From positions 193,501 to 257,500 of the forward strand of contig NZ_LMCW01000023.1 of the NCBI RefSeq assembly GCF_001424945.1: 64,000 bases of DNA. Reading direction: 5' to 3'. This document shows positions 25,403 to 33,842 of the stretch, in pieces; position 1 is the stretch's first letter, and each line of letters begins with the position of its first letter. The translations under genes were made by a program, and so were the position numbers. Source of the DNA: Rhizobium sp. Root1203 (GTDB lineage Bacteria > Pseudomonadota > Alphaproteobacteria > Rhizobiales > Rhizobiaceae). The notes under the pieces were generated by a model, which was not told the origin of the DNA, did not search any database, and worked only from the letters and a program-made list of their open reading frames with translations.

Positions 25403-26373
25403 GCGTATCCATGTCGTCGGTGTTCCCCGGGATCCGGCCGGAGGCCTACGCGCCGCATGCGTTGCATTCGAGCGAGCGCATGTGGCCGGAAACCAATTGC
25501 TATGTCGATCTGTGGATTGAGGTTCTGAGTGCCTTGGGCGTTGCGCCTGAGGCGATGCTCGGCTTTACGCTTACACAGGATTTCGAAGGCGACCAGTTCA
25601 CCTTTTTCAAGGTGCCGCTCGAAGATCTCGAGACGCTCTACGATATCCGCGTCACTGAACTGGCCATTTTCGATCGTGTCGAGCGGCATATCGAAACACA
25701 AATAGGCCGGGGGCGCCTGTGCCTGATCGAGATGGACTCATTCTACATGCCCGACACGCAGGGCACCGCTTATCGGACGGAGCACGGCAAGACTACCGTT
25801 GCAATCAATCGCCTGGATTTTGCCGGCAGGCGAATCGAGTACTTTCACAACGGCGGGTATTTCGAACTTCAGGGCGAAGACTTCGACGGGTTGTTTCAGC
25901 TTCACGTGACGGAAGAACTTCCGCCATTCCTTCCCTACACTGAATTTGCAAAGTTCCCTGCGACGCCGAGGGATGCCGGGCAGGTCCGCGAAACATCCCG
26001 TCGCCTTCTCGATGTGCATTTTCGCCGTCGCCCCGCCGCTAACCCGATCCGCGCATTCGCCAATGTCTTCCCGTTGCAGGTGGAAGCCGTTGCCGAGCGG
26101 CCTTTCGGATTCTTCCATAAGTATGCCTTCAACACGTTGCGCCAGTTCGGCGCGAATTTCGAGCTTGCCGCCGATCATTTGCGGTGGCTGTCTGAAGGCG
26201 AATTTTCATCTGCGGCAGAACAGGCAGGTCGCATTTCGGAAGTGGCGAAGTCCGTCCAGTTCCAACTTGCCCGGGCCGTAACGCGCAAGAAGTTCGATCC
26301 CCTGCAGACGGCGCTTGATCCAGCTGCCGATGCGTGGGATTCCATGATGGCTTCGCTCGCGGGGCGTTTGTGA
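25393..26373 (+). CDS. DUF1839 family protein
   Basis: About 326 residues; candidate starts are 25366, 25393 (overlaps the ligase stop) and 25411; 25393 is used. Recognised by the DUF1839 pattern: 'HSSERMWPETNCYVDLWIEVL', 'FTLTQDFEGDQFTFFKVPLEDLETLYDI', 'LCLIEMDSFYMPDTQGTAYRTEHGKTTVAINRLD', 'RIEYFHNGGYFELQGEDFDGLF'. No signal peptide or membrane segment. The conserved D-S-F-Y, C-Y and H residues suggest an enzyme, and DUF1839 proteins recur beside carrier-protein ligases, so it may be the transferase that moves the amino acid from the carrier to its final acceptor. That role is inference. Confidence 0.8.
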   Translation: MGLSVSMSSVFPGIRPEAYAPHALHSSERMWPETNCYVDLWIEVLSALGVAPEAMLGFTLTQDFEGDQFTFFKVPLEDLETLYDIRVTELAIFDRVERHIETQIGRGRLCLIEMDSFYMPDTQGTAYRTEHGKTTVAINRLDFAGRRIEYFHNGGYFELQGEDFDGLFQLHVTEELPPFLPYTEFAKFPATPRDAGQVRETSRRLLDVHFRRRPAANPIRAFANVFPLQVEAVAERPFGFFHKYAFNTLRQFGANFELAADHLRWLSEGEFSSAAEQAGRISEVAKSVQFQLARAVTRKKFDPLQTALDPAADAWDSMMASLAGRL

Positions 26374-26389
26374 AGCCGGGAGCCTGATC

Positions 26390-28864
26390 ATGCGGGGGAG
26401 AATGGCGAGCATTGGAGCGGAGGAAACTCTGCTTTGCGAAGGCTGGAATCTGGTGCTGACCGAACCCGATGCCTGCGCCAACCCGCACGACCTGCCGATG
26501 TCGGCGCAGGTCATCGCCGCCGAGGTTCCTGGTACTGTGGCGGCTGCGCTGGAAAAAATCGGATTGTTCGATCGTGAAAATCCGCAGCCGCTGGACACCA
26601 AGGATGCTTGGTATGTCTGCCGGCTTTTCGACGCCCAGCCAGGTGAGGTGATCCTGCGGTTCGAAGGTCTCGCGACGCTTTGCCACGTCTTCCTGAATGG
26701 CCAGGAAATTCTGTTCTCGGAAAGCATGTTCACCATGCACGAGGTCCCCGTCACGCTTTCCGGGGGCGACGAACTCGCCATGTGCTTTCGCGCTCTTGCG
26801 CCGCGTCTTGCCGAAGGCGGCCCGCGGGCTCGGTGGCGACCCCAAATGATAACGCCGCAAGGGTTGAAGAATGTCCGCACGACGCTGCTCGGGCGTATGC
26901 CCGGCTGGTGCCCGGAGATCCACGCGGTCGGTCCCTGGCGTCCCATAACAGTCGTCCGTCGCGATGTCGTCTCGATCGACAACGTGTCGGTAAGGACTGT
27001 GCTCGAGCCGGACGGTACGGGCAGGCTCAGCGTGTCGCTCCATACTGATGTCGATAGTCCGGAGCTGTCGCTTCGCTGCGGCGAGATCGTGCAACCTTTC
27101 GAGAAGGTAGGCGACAAGCTTTATTCCGCCATTCTCAGGTTGAAAGACGTCGAAGTCTGGTGGCCGCACACGCACGGAACGCCGCGCCTATACGATTATT
27201 CGATCCTTGTGGACGGTGTCGAGCATCGCGTCGGGCAGACCGGATTCCGCCGGATCGAGCTTGTACGCGGCGCGGACGGAAACGACTTTGCGCTGCAGGT
27301 CAACGGCGAGCCCATATTCTGCCGCGGCGCGGTCTGGACGACGGCGGATATCGTGCGCCTGCCGGGGCGGCGCGCAGACTATGAACCGTTCCTGCGACTT
27401 GCTGCCGAGGCCGGATTCAACATGGTCCGTATCGGCGGAACCATGGCTTACGAGACGCCTGAATTCTTCGAGCTCTGCGACGAGCTGGGACTGCTTGTCT
27501 GGCAGGACTTCATGTTCGCCAATTTCGACTACCCGAAGAACGACAAGACGTTTACGGCGCACGTCCATGCGGAGGTCGAAGAGTTTCTGCACGGCGTCCA
27601 GGGCTCTCCTTCGCTTGCAGTACTGTGTGGCGGCAGCGAGATCTATCAGCAGGCCGCCATGCTCGGCTTGCCCGGTGAATTCTGGACCGGGCCGATCACC
27701 GAGGAGATTATTCCGGCCATTGCGGGTCGCATGAGGCCGGACGTGCCCTACGTGCCGAATTCACCCTCGGGCGGGGCCATGCCCTTTTCTCCGAATGCCG
27801 GTGTGACGCACTACTACGGCGTAGGCGCCTACATGCGACCGCTCGCGGACGCGCGTCGGGCCAATGTGCGTTTCGCTGCCGAGAGCCTGGCGTTCGCACA
27901 GGTTCCGCAGCAGAAAACCCTGCACCGCCATCTCGATGTGTCGCCAGTGCATAGCCCGCTATGGAAGGCGCGTGTGCCCCGTGACCGCGGCGCTTCCTGG
28001 GATTTCGAGGACGTTCGAGATTTTTATCTCAGGGAGCTTTATGATCTCGATCCCGGTCGGTTGCGGTTCGAGAATCGCGAGCTCTACCTCGACATTTCTC
28101 GTGCGGTTACCGGCGAGGTTCTGGAAGAGACTTTTGCAGAATGGCGCCGAACCGGATCGAGCTGCAACGGTGCGCTGGTGTGGACGCTTCAGGATCTCCT
28201 TCCCGGTCCGGGCTGGGGCGTGATCGATTCGACAGGCGAGCCCAAGCCGGTCTGGTACGCCATGCGGCGTGCCTTTCGCCCGGTTCAGGTGCTTGTGACG
28301 GACGAGGGAACGAACGGCCTCGACGTCCATGTCATCAACGAGACCGCGCACAGTCTGCATCTCGATCTCGAAATCGTCTGCTTCAAAAACGGCAAGCAAC
28401 ACGTGGTCAGCGGAGGGCGTATCCTGACGCTGGCGCCCAGGGCCAAGGAAAGATTTGCGAGTACCGACCTGTTCGGCGCGTTCTTCGACACGACCTATGC
28501 ATTCCGGTTCGGCCCGCCTTCGCATGACATCGTCGTGGCTCGCCTGCGCTTGCCGGACGGAGGCGCGGTGGTTGCCGACGCATTCCATTTCCCGCTCGGT
28601 CGGTCGAAGGCCTTCCACGATGCCGAGATCCGGATTTCTCTGCAGCGCGAAGAATCGGTATGGTTTGCCGAGCTTGCAACCGACCGGCTAGCGCAATCCG
28701 TGCACTTCAGCCTCGACGGCTTCCGGCCGGACGACGACTGGTTTCATCTCGCCCCGGGTGCTCCCAAACGCGTGCGGCTACATCGGCTGACGGACAGAGA
28801 CGACGACGATGTCCCATCTGGTGAAATCACCAGTCTCGGCGGGTTACGATCGTTTGCTTTCTGA
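26390..28864 (+). CDS. glycoside hydrolase family 2 (beta-mannosidase-like) protein
   Basis: 824 residues, GGGAG ribosome site 7 bases before the ATG. Domain order matches GH2: sugar-binding domain (about 1-180, 'LCEGWNLVLTEPDA', 'PGTVAAALEKIGLFD', 'DTKDAWYVCRLF', 'FEGLATLCHVFLNGQEI'), immunoglobulin-like domain, TIM barrel (about 300-600), then C-terminal beta domains. The two catalytic glutamates appear to be kept: acid/base in 'LCGGSEIYQQ' (Glu417) and nucleophile in 'VRFAAESLAFAQ' (Glu498). There is no signal peptide, so it is cytoplasmic, unlike many GH2 enzymes that degrade external glycans. It may trim or transglycosylate an intracellular glycan intermediate of this cluster. Confidence 0.85.
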   Translation: MRGRMASIGAEETLLCEGWNLVLTEPDACANPHDLPMSAQVIAAEVPGTVAAALEKIGLFDRENPQPLDTKDAWYVCRLFDAQPGEVILRFEGLATLCHVFLNGQEILFSESMFTMHEVPVTLSGGDELAMCFRALAPRLAEGGPRARWRPQMITPQGLKNVRTTLLGRMPGWCPEIHAVGPWRPITVVRRDVVSIDNVSVRTVLEPDGTGRLSVSLHTDVDSPELSLRCGEIVQPFEKVGDKLYSAILRLKDVEVWWPHTHGTPRLYDYSILVDGVEHRVGQTGFRRIELVRGADGNDFALQVNGEPIFCRGAVWTTADIVRLPGRRADYEPFLRLAAEAGFNMVRIGGTMAYETPEFFELCDELGLLVWQDFMFANFDYPKNDKTFTAHVHAEVEEFLHGVQGSPSLAVLCGGSEIYQQAAMLGLPGEFWTGPITEEIIPAIAGRMRPDVPYVPNSPSGGAMPFSPNAGVTHYYGVGAYMRPLADARRANVRFAAESLAFAQVPQQKTLHRHLDVSPVHSPLWKARVPRDRGASWDFEDVRDFYLRELYDLDPGRLRFENRELYLDISRAVTGEVLEETFAEWRRTGSSCNGALVWTLQDLLPGPGWGVIDSTGEPKPVWYAMRRAFRPVQVLVTDEGTNGLDVHVINETAHSLHLDLEIVCFKNGKQHVVSGGRILTLAPRAKERFASTDLFGAFFDTTYAFRFGPPSHDIVVARLRLPDGGAVVADAFHFPLGRSKAFHDAEIRISLQREESVWFAELATDRLAQSVHFSLDGFRPDDDWFHLAPGAPKRVRLHRLTDRDDDDVPSGEITSLGGLRSFAF

Positions 28865-28978
28865 CGACGACGGTCTCGCGATCCGAAGCGCCGACGCGAT
28901 CAATTTCGAAAGACTTTCACCGTAGCATGGGCGCCACTGTAGCGTGGCCGGCTCCGAACGGCCTTGAGCGGATACGAC

Positions 28979-31900
28979 ATGTCGAAGGGAATTATTGCGA
29001 ATTCAGTTATGAACGGAGCGGCCGGAATGCTGCTGCTTCTGACTGGATTCATTTCGTCCATCATCACGGCTCGCCTCCTCGGGCCCGAAGCAAACGGCAT
29101 CGTCGCTTTTTCGCTCTGGCTTGTTGTCACCGGTGCATCCATTGCGGAACTCGGATCCAGCATCACGCTCTCCAAGACGTTGCCGCAGTTGCAGGCGGAG
29201 GGCTTCGATGCGAAGCGGCGGCGGGGCTTTGCGTCGCTGCTCGTGACGGTCATGCTTTGCTCCACGCTTGTGCTGCTCGGCCTCTATGCGCTCTTCTTTC
29301 TGACGTCGGAGGAGTTGCATTGGGCGGAGACCGCGCCGACCGTTGCGTATGTGACCGCCGCATTGTTCTTCATTCAGGCGATCGGCTCGTTCGTCAAATT
29401 CTATCTGATCGGCGAGCGCCGCCTCGGCGACTTTTTCAAACTGGCGACAGCGGTCTGTGTCCTGCAGCTTGTCGGCGTTGCCGGCGGCGCGGTCTTATAC
29501 GGCGTCGAAGGCGTTCTCGTCGGATATCTACTCGGACAGTTGGTGTTCTTCGTCGCGACCCTGCCCATTCTTTTCACGCGTCGGGATCGATGCGGGATAC
29601 CTTTGAAGCATCTTGCAGCGTCGTCGGCGGTCCTTTCGGCGCAGTTCGTTATCGATTCGATATTTCTGAACAGGCTAGAAATCCTCTTTCTCCAGCAGTT
29701 CTGGTCCGTGGAAATGGTCGGCTACTATGCGGTTGGCCTTTCCATCGCCAACATCGCCCTGCAACTGCCGATCCAGATGACAGGCAGCCTGCTGCCCTAT
29801 TACTCCGAGCGGCGCCACAACAGCGACGACCGAACGCTGCCTGTCGAAGTGTTCTCGGCCGTGACGCGCAGCATGGCCTATATCATCCTGCCGATGAGCC
29901 TTGGGCTTGCGGCGATTTCCGGCGAACTGGTGCGCGCGGTTTTCGGCGAAGCGTTCAGCCGAAGCGGCACAGTCGTGGCACTGCTGGCGCTTGCGGCACC
30001 GGCCTACACCTTCATGCAGACGCTGAGCCTGTACCTCTTGTCCATGGACCGGGCACGCGATCGCCTGCGTGTCAGCGTGGTGGCGGGACTTGCGATGACG
30101 GTCGGCTGCCTGGCGGTCGTCCCGTTCTTTGCGGCCGAGGGAGCCGCTCTTGTTCGCATCGGCGTGTTTGTCCTGATGTGCGTGATCATGGTGAGGCAGA
30201 CCGGTTTCGGCAAGCAGTTGTCGGGATTGTACGTCAATATTTCGAAAACGTCAGCCGCGGCTGCGTTTTGTGCGTGTATCGCGATTGCAACTTTACATTT
30301 TATAAATGGTTCTATTGGACTTTTGCTCGCTATTGCGGCCGGGGGGGCCGGCTATGTCATTGCACTTAAAATCCTCAACGCGATTCCGCGTGAGGATGCC
30401 GAGGTTATGTTGTCTATCGTTGGGAAAATGCCAGCAGCTTTGCGGGGACCTGCCAAAAAGGCAGTTGAATTTGTAGCACCGTCGCGTCCTGAAAAGGCGG
30501 ATGAGAATGCACCGTCGGCGGATCCGGCGGATGGCGCCGGACGGGATGCGGCATTGCCTCTTGCGTTCGATGGAACAATCGGCCTCTTCAAGCCTGAGAG
30601 CGAAGATGTACCCAAGCGGTCTACGGCCGTCCTTTTCGTCAATCCGTGGGGCTTTGAGGAAATGTGCGGCCGGAAGTTCTTCCGCGTCGCGGCTGAGCAT
30701 TTCGCCGACGTCGGCGTGCCGAGCCTTCGGTTCGACTATCCCGGCACAGGCGACGCGTTGGATCTCGGTGGCGTGCCTGCGACCCTTGCGATCTGGGAGA
30801 ATTCAATCCGCAACGCGGCGGAGAAGCTCAAGAAGCTGAGCGGATGCAGCCGGGTGGTGCTTGTCGCCCAGGGGCTCGGTGCGACGCTGGTTCAGCGTGC
30901 AGGCGCAACGATCGAAGGCGTGGACACCATTGTCATGCTTGGGCCTGTCCTCAGTGGTCGCGCCTATCTGCGCGAACTGAGCGCGTGGTCCAAGTTCATC
31001 AACCTTCATCTCGGATTGGGCGCGGACGAGCTTCCAAAGGGCCAGCATGTGATTGCGGGTCTCGTCATGCCGGACGGTATCGCGACGGAGCTCTCGAAGC
31101 TGAACATCACCGCGCCGGAAAGCATCGCCGCACCGCGCTACCTCATTCTTGAACGGCCGGTCCGCGTAGACGATACGACATTTGCTGACGGCCTGCGGAC
31201 GCTTGGTGCCGATGTGGAGCAGCGCGCCTTCGAGGGCTACGACGAGCTTGTGATCGATCCGTTGTTCGCCAGGACGCCCATGGCGACTGTGAATTATCTG
31301 GCCGACTGGCTGGAAGCGAATACGTCCGTGGATCATCTCGCCGCGCCCTCGGTCAAGGATCTCGAGCCGCAATCCATCGCCGGCGACGGGTTTGAAGATG
31401 TCCCTGTGCGTTTCGGCGAGTTCAACCATCTGGTCGGCGTGGTCAGCCGGCCACTGGGCACGCCTACCGGTAACGCCGTTCTCTTTCTGTCGACGGCTTA
31501 TGACCGTCATTCCGGCTGGGGACGGACGGTCGTCGATATGGCGCGCGATCTGGCGCGTCACGGGGTCGTCTCGCTTCGTTTCGATTCTGCCAACGTGGGG
31601 GACAGCCCGCCGCGCCCGGATGCGCCGGCACAGATCCTCTATTCGCCGACGCAGAGCGAGGATGTACGCTCCGCCACCGATCTTCTGGATGGCCTGGCGG
31701 CCGGGCCACTCATGGTCGCGGGGCGCTGCAGTGGTGGCTACCTCGCAATTCGCGCGGCTGTTGCCGATGAGCGCCTGAAAGCCGCGGTGTCGATCAATCC
31801 TTTCGTCTACTACTGGGATCCGAACCAAGCGGTCGAAAAGAAGCACGTCGTATCCGTTCCGCGCAGCTTTGAAGATTACGGTCAGCGCATCGCAAGCGCC

Positions 31901-32278
31901 GATACGTTCAAGCGACTGCTACGCGGCGAAGTGGACGTCAAGGCCGCCGTGAGGAACGTCTCGATCGCCTTTGCCCGACGTATGTCGGTCCGGATCGCGC
32001 CATTGCTGGAATACCTGCCGAGCCGGCGCCATACCGCTCTCGAGGTCAAGAAATCCTTTCTCACCGTCGGCAAGCGGAATGTGCCGGTGACACTCATTTA
32101 TAGCGAGGGCGACGTCGGGCTGGAACACATGTATTTCCACTTTGGCCCCGGCGGGCGCAAGTTTTCGCGCTATCCGAACGTGCGGCTGGTGATGTTGCCG
32201 AATGCCGATCACAATCTGACGCCGCCTGAATCGCGAAAGACGGTATTTGCGGAGATTGTCCGCCTCGCCAAGGCCTGA
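28979..32278 (+). CDS. polysaccharide flippase fused to two alpha/beta-hydrolase domains
   Basis: 1,099 residues from the ATG at 28979 (a TTG at 28964 is also in frame). Residues about 1-470 are a Wzx/MATE-like oligosaccharide flippase with some 12-14 membrane segments ('ITARLLGPEANGIVAFSLWL', 'IFLNRLEILFLQQFWSVEMVGYYAVG'). A charged linker (about 490-540) leads to hydrolase domain 1 (about 545-790). There the nucleophile elbow reads 'VAQGLGATLV', lacking serine. Hydrolase domain 2 (about 800-1099) has elbow 'AGRCSGGYLAI' with Cys917 in the nucleophile place, plus 'LPNADHNLTPPESR' supplying a histidine. Such a triple fusion is unusual. It likely exports a lipid-linked glycan and acts on an acyl or aminoacyl group on the cytoplasmic side. 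The frame is continuous with no sign of a cloning or assembly join. Confidence 0.85.
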   Translation: MSKGIIANSVMNGAAGMLLLLTGFISSIITARLLGPEANGIVAFSLWLVVTGASIAELGSSITLSKTLPQLQAEGFDAKRRRGFASLLVTVMLCSTLVLLGLYALFFLTSEELHWAETAPTVAYVTAALFFIQAIGSFVKFYLIGERRLGDFFKLATAVCVLQLVGVAGGAVLYGVEGVLVGYLLGQLVFFVATLPILFTRRDRCGIPLKHLAASSAVLSAQFVIDSIFLNRLEILFLQQFWSVEMVGYYAVGLSIANIALQLPIQMTGSLLPYYSERRHNSDDRTLPVEVFSAVTRSMAYIILPMSLGLAAISGELVRAVFGEAFSRSGTVVALLALAAPAYTFMQTLSLYLLSMDRARDRLRVSVVAGLAMTVGCLAVVPFFAAEGAALVRIGVFVLMCVIMVRQTGFGKQLSGLYVNISKTSAAAAFCACIAIATLHFINGSIGLLLAIAAGGAGYVIALKILNAIPREDAEVMLSIVGKMPAALRGPAKKAVEFVAPSRPEKADENAPSADPADGAGRDAALPLAFDGTIGLFKPESEDVPKRSTAVLFVNPWGFEEMCGRKFFRVAAEHFADVGVPSLRFDYPGTGDALDLGGVPATLAIWENSIRNAAEKLKKLSGCSRVVLVAQGLGATLVQRAGATIEGVDTIVMLGPVLSGRAYLRELSAWSKFINLHLGLGADELPKGQHVIAGLVMPDGIATELSKLNITAPESIAAPRYLILERPVRVDDTTFADGLRTLGADVEQRAFEGYDELVIDPLFARTPMATVNYLADWLEANTSVDHLAAPSVKDLEPQSIAGDGFEDVPVRFGEFNHLVGVVSRPLGTPTGNAVLFLSTAYDRHSGWGRTVVDMARDLARHGVVSLRFDSANVGDSPPRPDAPAQILYSPTQSEDVRSATDLLDGLAAGPLMVAGRCSGGYLAIRAAVADERLKAAVSINPFVYYWDPNQAVEKKHVVSVPRSFEDYGQRIASADTFKRLLRGEVDVKAAVRNVSIAFARRMSVRIAPLLEYLPSRRHTALEVKKSFLTVGKRNVPVTLIYSEGDVGLEHMYFHFGPGGRKFSRYPNVRLVMLPNADHNLTPPESRKTVFAEIVRLAKA

Positions 32279-33445
32279 TCAGGCGCCGATCAGCTGCTTG
32301 TAGACCGTAATATAGCGCTCGGCGACGACATCCCAGGAATAGGCGCGGGCGTCGGCGAGAAGCTGCGCCCTGATGTCGGGACCTCGCGACTGGAGGCGGT
32401 CGAAGGCGGTCTCGATCGCCTGGGCGGCTGCAGCCTTATCCGAGAAATCGGCAAGAAGAAGCGCCTCATGGCGCGCGCCCAGCGTCCCGAAAGCCTCGTT
32501 GCCGTTCAAAACAGGGAGCAGCCCTGCGCTCATCGCTTCCAATGCAACGAGCCCGAAGCCCTCGTAGGCCGAAGCGGAGGCGAATATCGATGCCTGCTCG
32601 ATGATACTGCGGATTTTGTCGTTGTCCGGCGAGACATGGATCGTGACGGCGTCAGCGATGTTCAGCCTGGCGACGTGATCGGCAAGGTCCTGGCGACTGA
32701 GATCGGACTCGACACCAACGAGGTCGAGATGCCAGTCGGGGTCGCGTGCATTTAGCGCAGCAAGTGTCTCGATCAGATTGTCGAGACGCTTGTTGACCGA
32801 AAACCGGCCAATGGTGACGATCCGGCGTTTGGCTATCCGCGATGCGCTGTCGGCAAATTTGCCGATATCTGCGCCGTTCTCGATGACCATGCTGCGGCTC
32901 GGAGCGATCTGCGAAAATTGCCGAAGGTCGGACACGCTGCATCCGATCACCTTGTCGTAAGCCATTGCCGAGAAGCGGGTCATGGTCTGAAACCAAACCC
33001 TCTTCAACGCCGCGTGCTTCTCCGTGTGGAAGAAGCCGCCGTGCGTCGTCACCACCATCGGCTTTCGGTGCAGAAAGCGGCCCCAGGCGAGTGCATCGTA
33101 AAAGAAATCGATGGCATGAACGTGGATGAGGTCGGCATCGCCCAGATGCCGGAAAACCTGCGGGGCGATCGGATAGCGCGTGCTGCCCGACCAGGGAATA
33201 CGGACGACTTCGATGCCACCGACGTATTCGCGATGGGGCAGCTTTTTGCCGCGCGATGTGAACAGCGAATCAAGCGTGACCACGCGAACGCGATACCCTC
33301 GGTCGATCGTCTGGCGCGCAAGATTGGCTGCGACATCTTCGAGGCCGCCGCGGTTAGGTAGAAACTGGCGTATGACATGAACGATCAGCGGCGGAGTACC
33401 TGCCGACGGTTCTGCGTCGTGGGCGTAGGTTTCGGCAGCGGACAT
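32279..33445 (-). CDS. glycosyltransferase family 4 protein
   Basis: 388 residues. GT4 hallmarks: 'VIRQFLPNRGGLEDVAANLARQTIDRGYRVRVVTL' at the N-terminal Rossmann domain, 'DLIHVHAIDFF', 'VVTTHGGFFHTEKH', 'RIVTIGRFSVNKRLDNLIE', and the nucleotide-sugar E-x7-E motif 'SAYEGFGLVALEAMSAG'. No membrane segment. It faces the flippase fusion with no bases between the two stop codons. It may build the glycan exported by that protein, but it is on the other strand and so is not in its operon. Confidence 0.88.
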   Translation of the reverse strand: MSAAETYAHDAEPSAGTPPLIVHVIRQFLPNRGGLEDVAANLARQTIDRGYRVRVVTLDSLFTSRGKKLPHREYVGGIEVVRIPWSGSTRYPIAPQVFRHLGDADLIHVHAIDFFYDALAWGRFLHRKPMVVTTHGGFFHTEKHAALKRVWFQTMTRFSAMAYDKVIGCSVSDLRQFSQIAPSRSMVIENGADIGKFADSASRIAKRRIVTIGRFSVNKRLDNLIETLAALNARDPDWHLDLVGVESDLSRQDLADHVARLNIADAVTIHVSPDNDKIRSIIEQASIFASASAYEGFGLVALEAMSAGLLPVLNGNEAFGTLGARHEALLLADFSDKAAAAQAIETAFDRLQSRGPDIRAQLLADARAYSWDVVAERYITVYKQLIGA

Positions 33446-33584
33446 GATTCACCTGTGAGCCGCGCCTCGGCGGCCGGAGCTACGATTGCAGCAACAAGAC
33501 CGCCGCCAGCGTTAAGGCCGCGTTTAAATGCCGTAGCGGCTGGACTTTTGTCTATCGGGAGAGTTAACCGACGGTGACCGACGG

Positions 33585-33821
33585 TCAGAACGCCTTGAAC
33601 GTCAAGGTAGTCAGCGAACGGACAATGCCCGGAATATTGGCAATGTTATCGTTGACGAATTTTCCTATGTCCTGACCTTCTTCTATATACACCTTGAGGA
33701 GGAGGTCGTAGTCGCCGCTCGTCGAATAGAGTTCCGAGACGCGTTCCGTCTGGTAGATCGCGTCGGCGACCTCGTAAGTCTTGCCGGGGGCGCATTGGAG
33801 CTGGACGAAAATCGGCTTCAT
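33585..33821 (-). CDS. stand-alone Lrp/AsnC ligand-binding (RAM) domain protein
   Basis: 78 residues from MKPIFVQLQC, with an AGGAAA ribosome site. The protein is only the AsnC-type effector domain ('KTYEVADAIYQTERVSELYSTSGDYDLLLKVYIEEGQDIGKFVNDNIANIPGIVRSLTTL'); there is no helix-turn-helix. Such proteins bind amino acids and may modulate full-length Lrp regulators. The ATG at 33836, five codons upstream, is less well placed. Confidence 0.85.
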   Translation of the reverse strand: MKPIFVQLQCAPGKTYEVADAIYQTERVSELYSTSGDYDLLLKVYIEEGQDIGKFVNDNIANIPGIVRSLTTLTFKAF

Positions 33822-33842
33822 GGAAGTTTCCTGCATTGAATT

